A stretch of 64,000 nucleotides of DNA from Paenibacillus_E sp964253085 (GTDB taxonomy: Bacteria > Bacillota > Bacilli > Paenibacillales > NBRC-103111), in assembly GCF_964253085.1 (NCBI RefSeq), contig NZ_CAXUQH020000001.1, positions 6,882,001 through 6,946,000 on the forward strand, given 5' to 3'. Each line of letters begins with the position of its first letter. Positions within the stretch are counted from its first letter, which is position 1. Position numbers and translations under genes: made by a program. This document shows positions 63,009 through 64,000 of this stretch, in pieces. The notes beneath the pieces are model-generated. The model was not told the origin of the DNA. It was given only the letters and a program-made list of their open reading frames with translations, and ran no database searches.

Positions 63009-63961
63009 ATGAAACTGGACAGGCTCTTATCCATCATTATTTTGCTGTTGAACCGTCGTAGGATGCAGGCCAAGGAGCTCGCGGAGCGGTTCGAGGTGTC
63101 CTTACGAACGATATACCGGGATATTGAAGCGATTAATGGAGCCGGTATCCCCATCGTCACCTATCAGGGAACGAACGGAGGTATCGGGGTGGCGGAAGGT
63201 TACCGCTTGGACCGCAATGTGATGACCAACGACGAGCTTGCTGCCATCGTCACCGCCCTGCGCAGCACCTCCACCTCGTATGGCAACGAGCAGCATCTGC
63301 AGCTCATGGAGAAAATCAATAGCGTTATCCCGCCCGCATTCTCCGAGGAATTCCGGCATATGGCCAGCCGCGTAATGATCGACTATTCGCCCTGGGACGG
63401 CAACGAGAGACTGCGACCTAAACTACAACTATTGAAAGAAGCGATAGACAACTGTCGCATAGTTGGATTCATCTATTCCAATGCCGAAGGGATGGTATCC
63501 CATCGATTGTAGAACCACATATGCTCCTCCTAAAAGGAAAGCAATGGTATTTAAATGCCTATTGCCAAGCGAAAGAACAGTTCCGGCTGTTCAAGCTAAA
63601 AAGAATGAAGGAACTAGAGGTCTCCCCCGTGGGGGGATTCATTCGAAGAGAGCTACCCCTTCACGAGCATACCACAGGTCAGAGCCCCTGCGATCCCTCT
63701 CAGGTAACCGAATTCGTATTGCGCTTTCGTGCTAATGCTCGCCACTTGGCAGAGGAATGGTTTGGCATCGAGGAGCTTTCGCCCCTGGATGACGGCAGTT
63801 GGCTAGTGAGGAAGGCTTACCCGGAAGATGAATGGTTGTATCGATTCATTCTCAGCTTGGGCCACCATGCAGAAGTGCTCCAGCCTCCACATTTGCGAGA
63901 GATCATTGCTTATCGTGCAGAACAAGTTGCCAAAATATATAAAAATGATCATGCAACATGA
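63009..63961 (+). pseudogene. YafY-like WYL regulator with a one-base deletion
   Basis: The first frame (ATG 63009, GGAGGGG seven bases upstream) encodes a DeoR-type HTH (MQAKELAERFEVSLRTIYRDI) and the start of the WYL domain, then stops at 63510. The second frame from 63521 continues the same domain with KGKQWYLNAYCQAKEQFRLF and its C-terminal extension to 63961. One missing base in CATCGATTGTAG near 63505 accounts for the break: inserting an A would give HRIVEPHMLLLKGKQWYLNA. The repaired protein is about 317 residues, full length. A perfect dyad overlaps the stop codon and may be its operator for a gene beyond the window. Confidence 0.85.
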
Positions 63962-63979
63962 CAGATAGTTGTCATGTTG
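63954..63979. promoter_or_regulatory. Dyad CAACATGACA-N6-TGTCATGTTG
   Basis: Perfect 10-base arms overlap the 3' end of the WYL regulator gene. No T-run follows, so it is not a typical terminator. It fits an operator for the regulator in front of a downstream gene. Confidence 0.55.
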
Positions 63980-64000
63980 TATGGTTTACACTAAACATAT

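Overview
The window looks like a chromosomal segment of an endospore-forming, low-to-mid GC Firmicute of the Paenibacillaceae, most like Paenibacillus. This rests on S-layer-homology (SLH) anchored surface enzymes, YesM/YesN-type two-component and AraC regulators next to CUT1 sugar ABC transporters, a complete GerA-type spore germination operon, and strong AGGAGG ribosome binding sites with frequent GTG/TTG starts. The assignment is inferred from gene content; no rRNA or marker gene is present.

Layout. 1-8.0 kb (minus): a host/mucin-glycan locus with sensor kinase, sugar-binding lipoprotein, two permeases, response regulator and a GH101 endo-alpha-N-acetylgalactosaminidase that carries an in-frame stop and runs off the left edge. 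8.2-10.1 kb (plus): a small peptide gene, then a DUF4157 protein with a toxin-like C-terminus followed at once by a probable immunity gene. 10.09-10.39 kb: five tandem 61-bp repeats. 10.4-16.7 kb: an RNA-repair module, rtcB - rlaP - Ro60/TROVE on the minus strand, preceded by tRNA-like (Y-RNA-like) sequences and divergent from two WYL regulators. 16.8-26.1 kb: a 2039-residue SLH-anchored GH59 enzyme and a divergent SLH lipoprotein with cadherin-like repeats. 26.1-28 kb: an ACT-like protein and a HipA-like kinase. 28-39.5 kb (minus): an LplABC-type oligosaccharide transporter with an aldehyde dehydrogenase, a DHDPS-family enzyme, an enolase-superfamily protein, an AraC regulator, a GH105 hydrolase and an SBF transporter. 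39.6-52 kb: small accessory genes (aldo/keto reductase, AzoR with divergent HxlR, a P-loop kinase-like protein, membrane proteins, methyltransferase), the gerA-type operon, a GyrI-like protein and a broken YVTN-repeat gene. 52.2-55.5 kb: a GC-richer island with a MurF-like ligase divergent from an aminotransferase and a 2-hydroxyacid dehydrogenase-like protein. 55.5-64 kb: small secreted, membrane, VOC, DinB and SH3 proteins, ending in a frameshifted WYL (YafY-like) regulator.

How the genes fit together. The RNA-repair module unites a ligase (RtcB), a nucleotidyltransferase (RlaP), an RNA-binding ring protein (Ro60) and its likely Y-RNA partners under probable WYL control. The two sugar loci each pair an importer with its own regulator and glycosidase.

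Two dispersed repeat families stand out: a roughly 100-bp hairpin element with conserved flanks, present about ten times between 41.9 and 60.7 kb, and a 140-bp element present twice. At least four genes carry a stop or small indel (GH101, the YVTN gene, the 60.7-kb gene, the YafY-like gene). Some may be sequencing errors, so they should be checked against reads before being read as biology. Translations outside the long open frames were done by eye.
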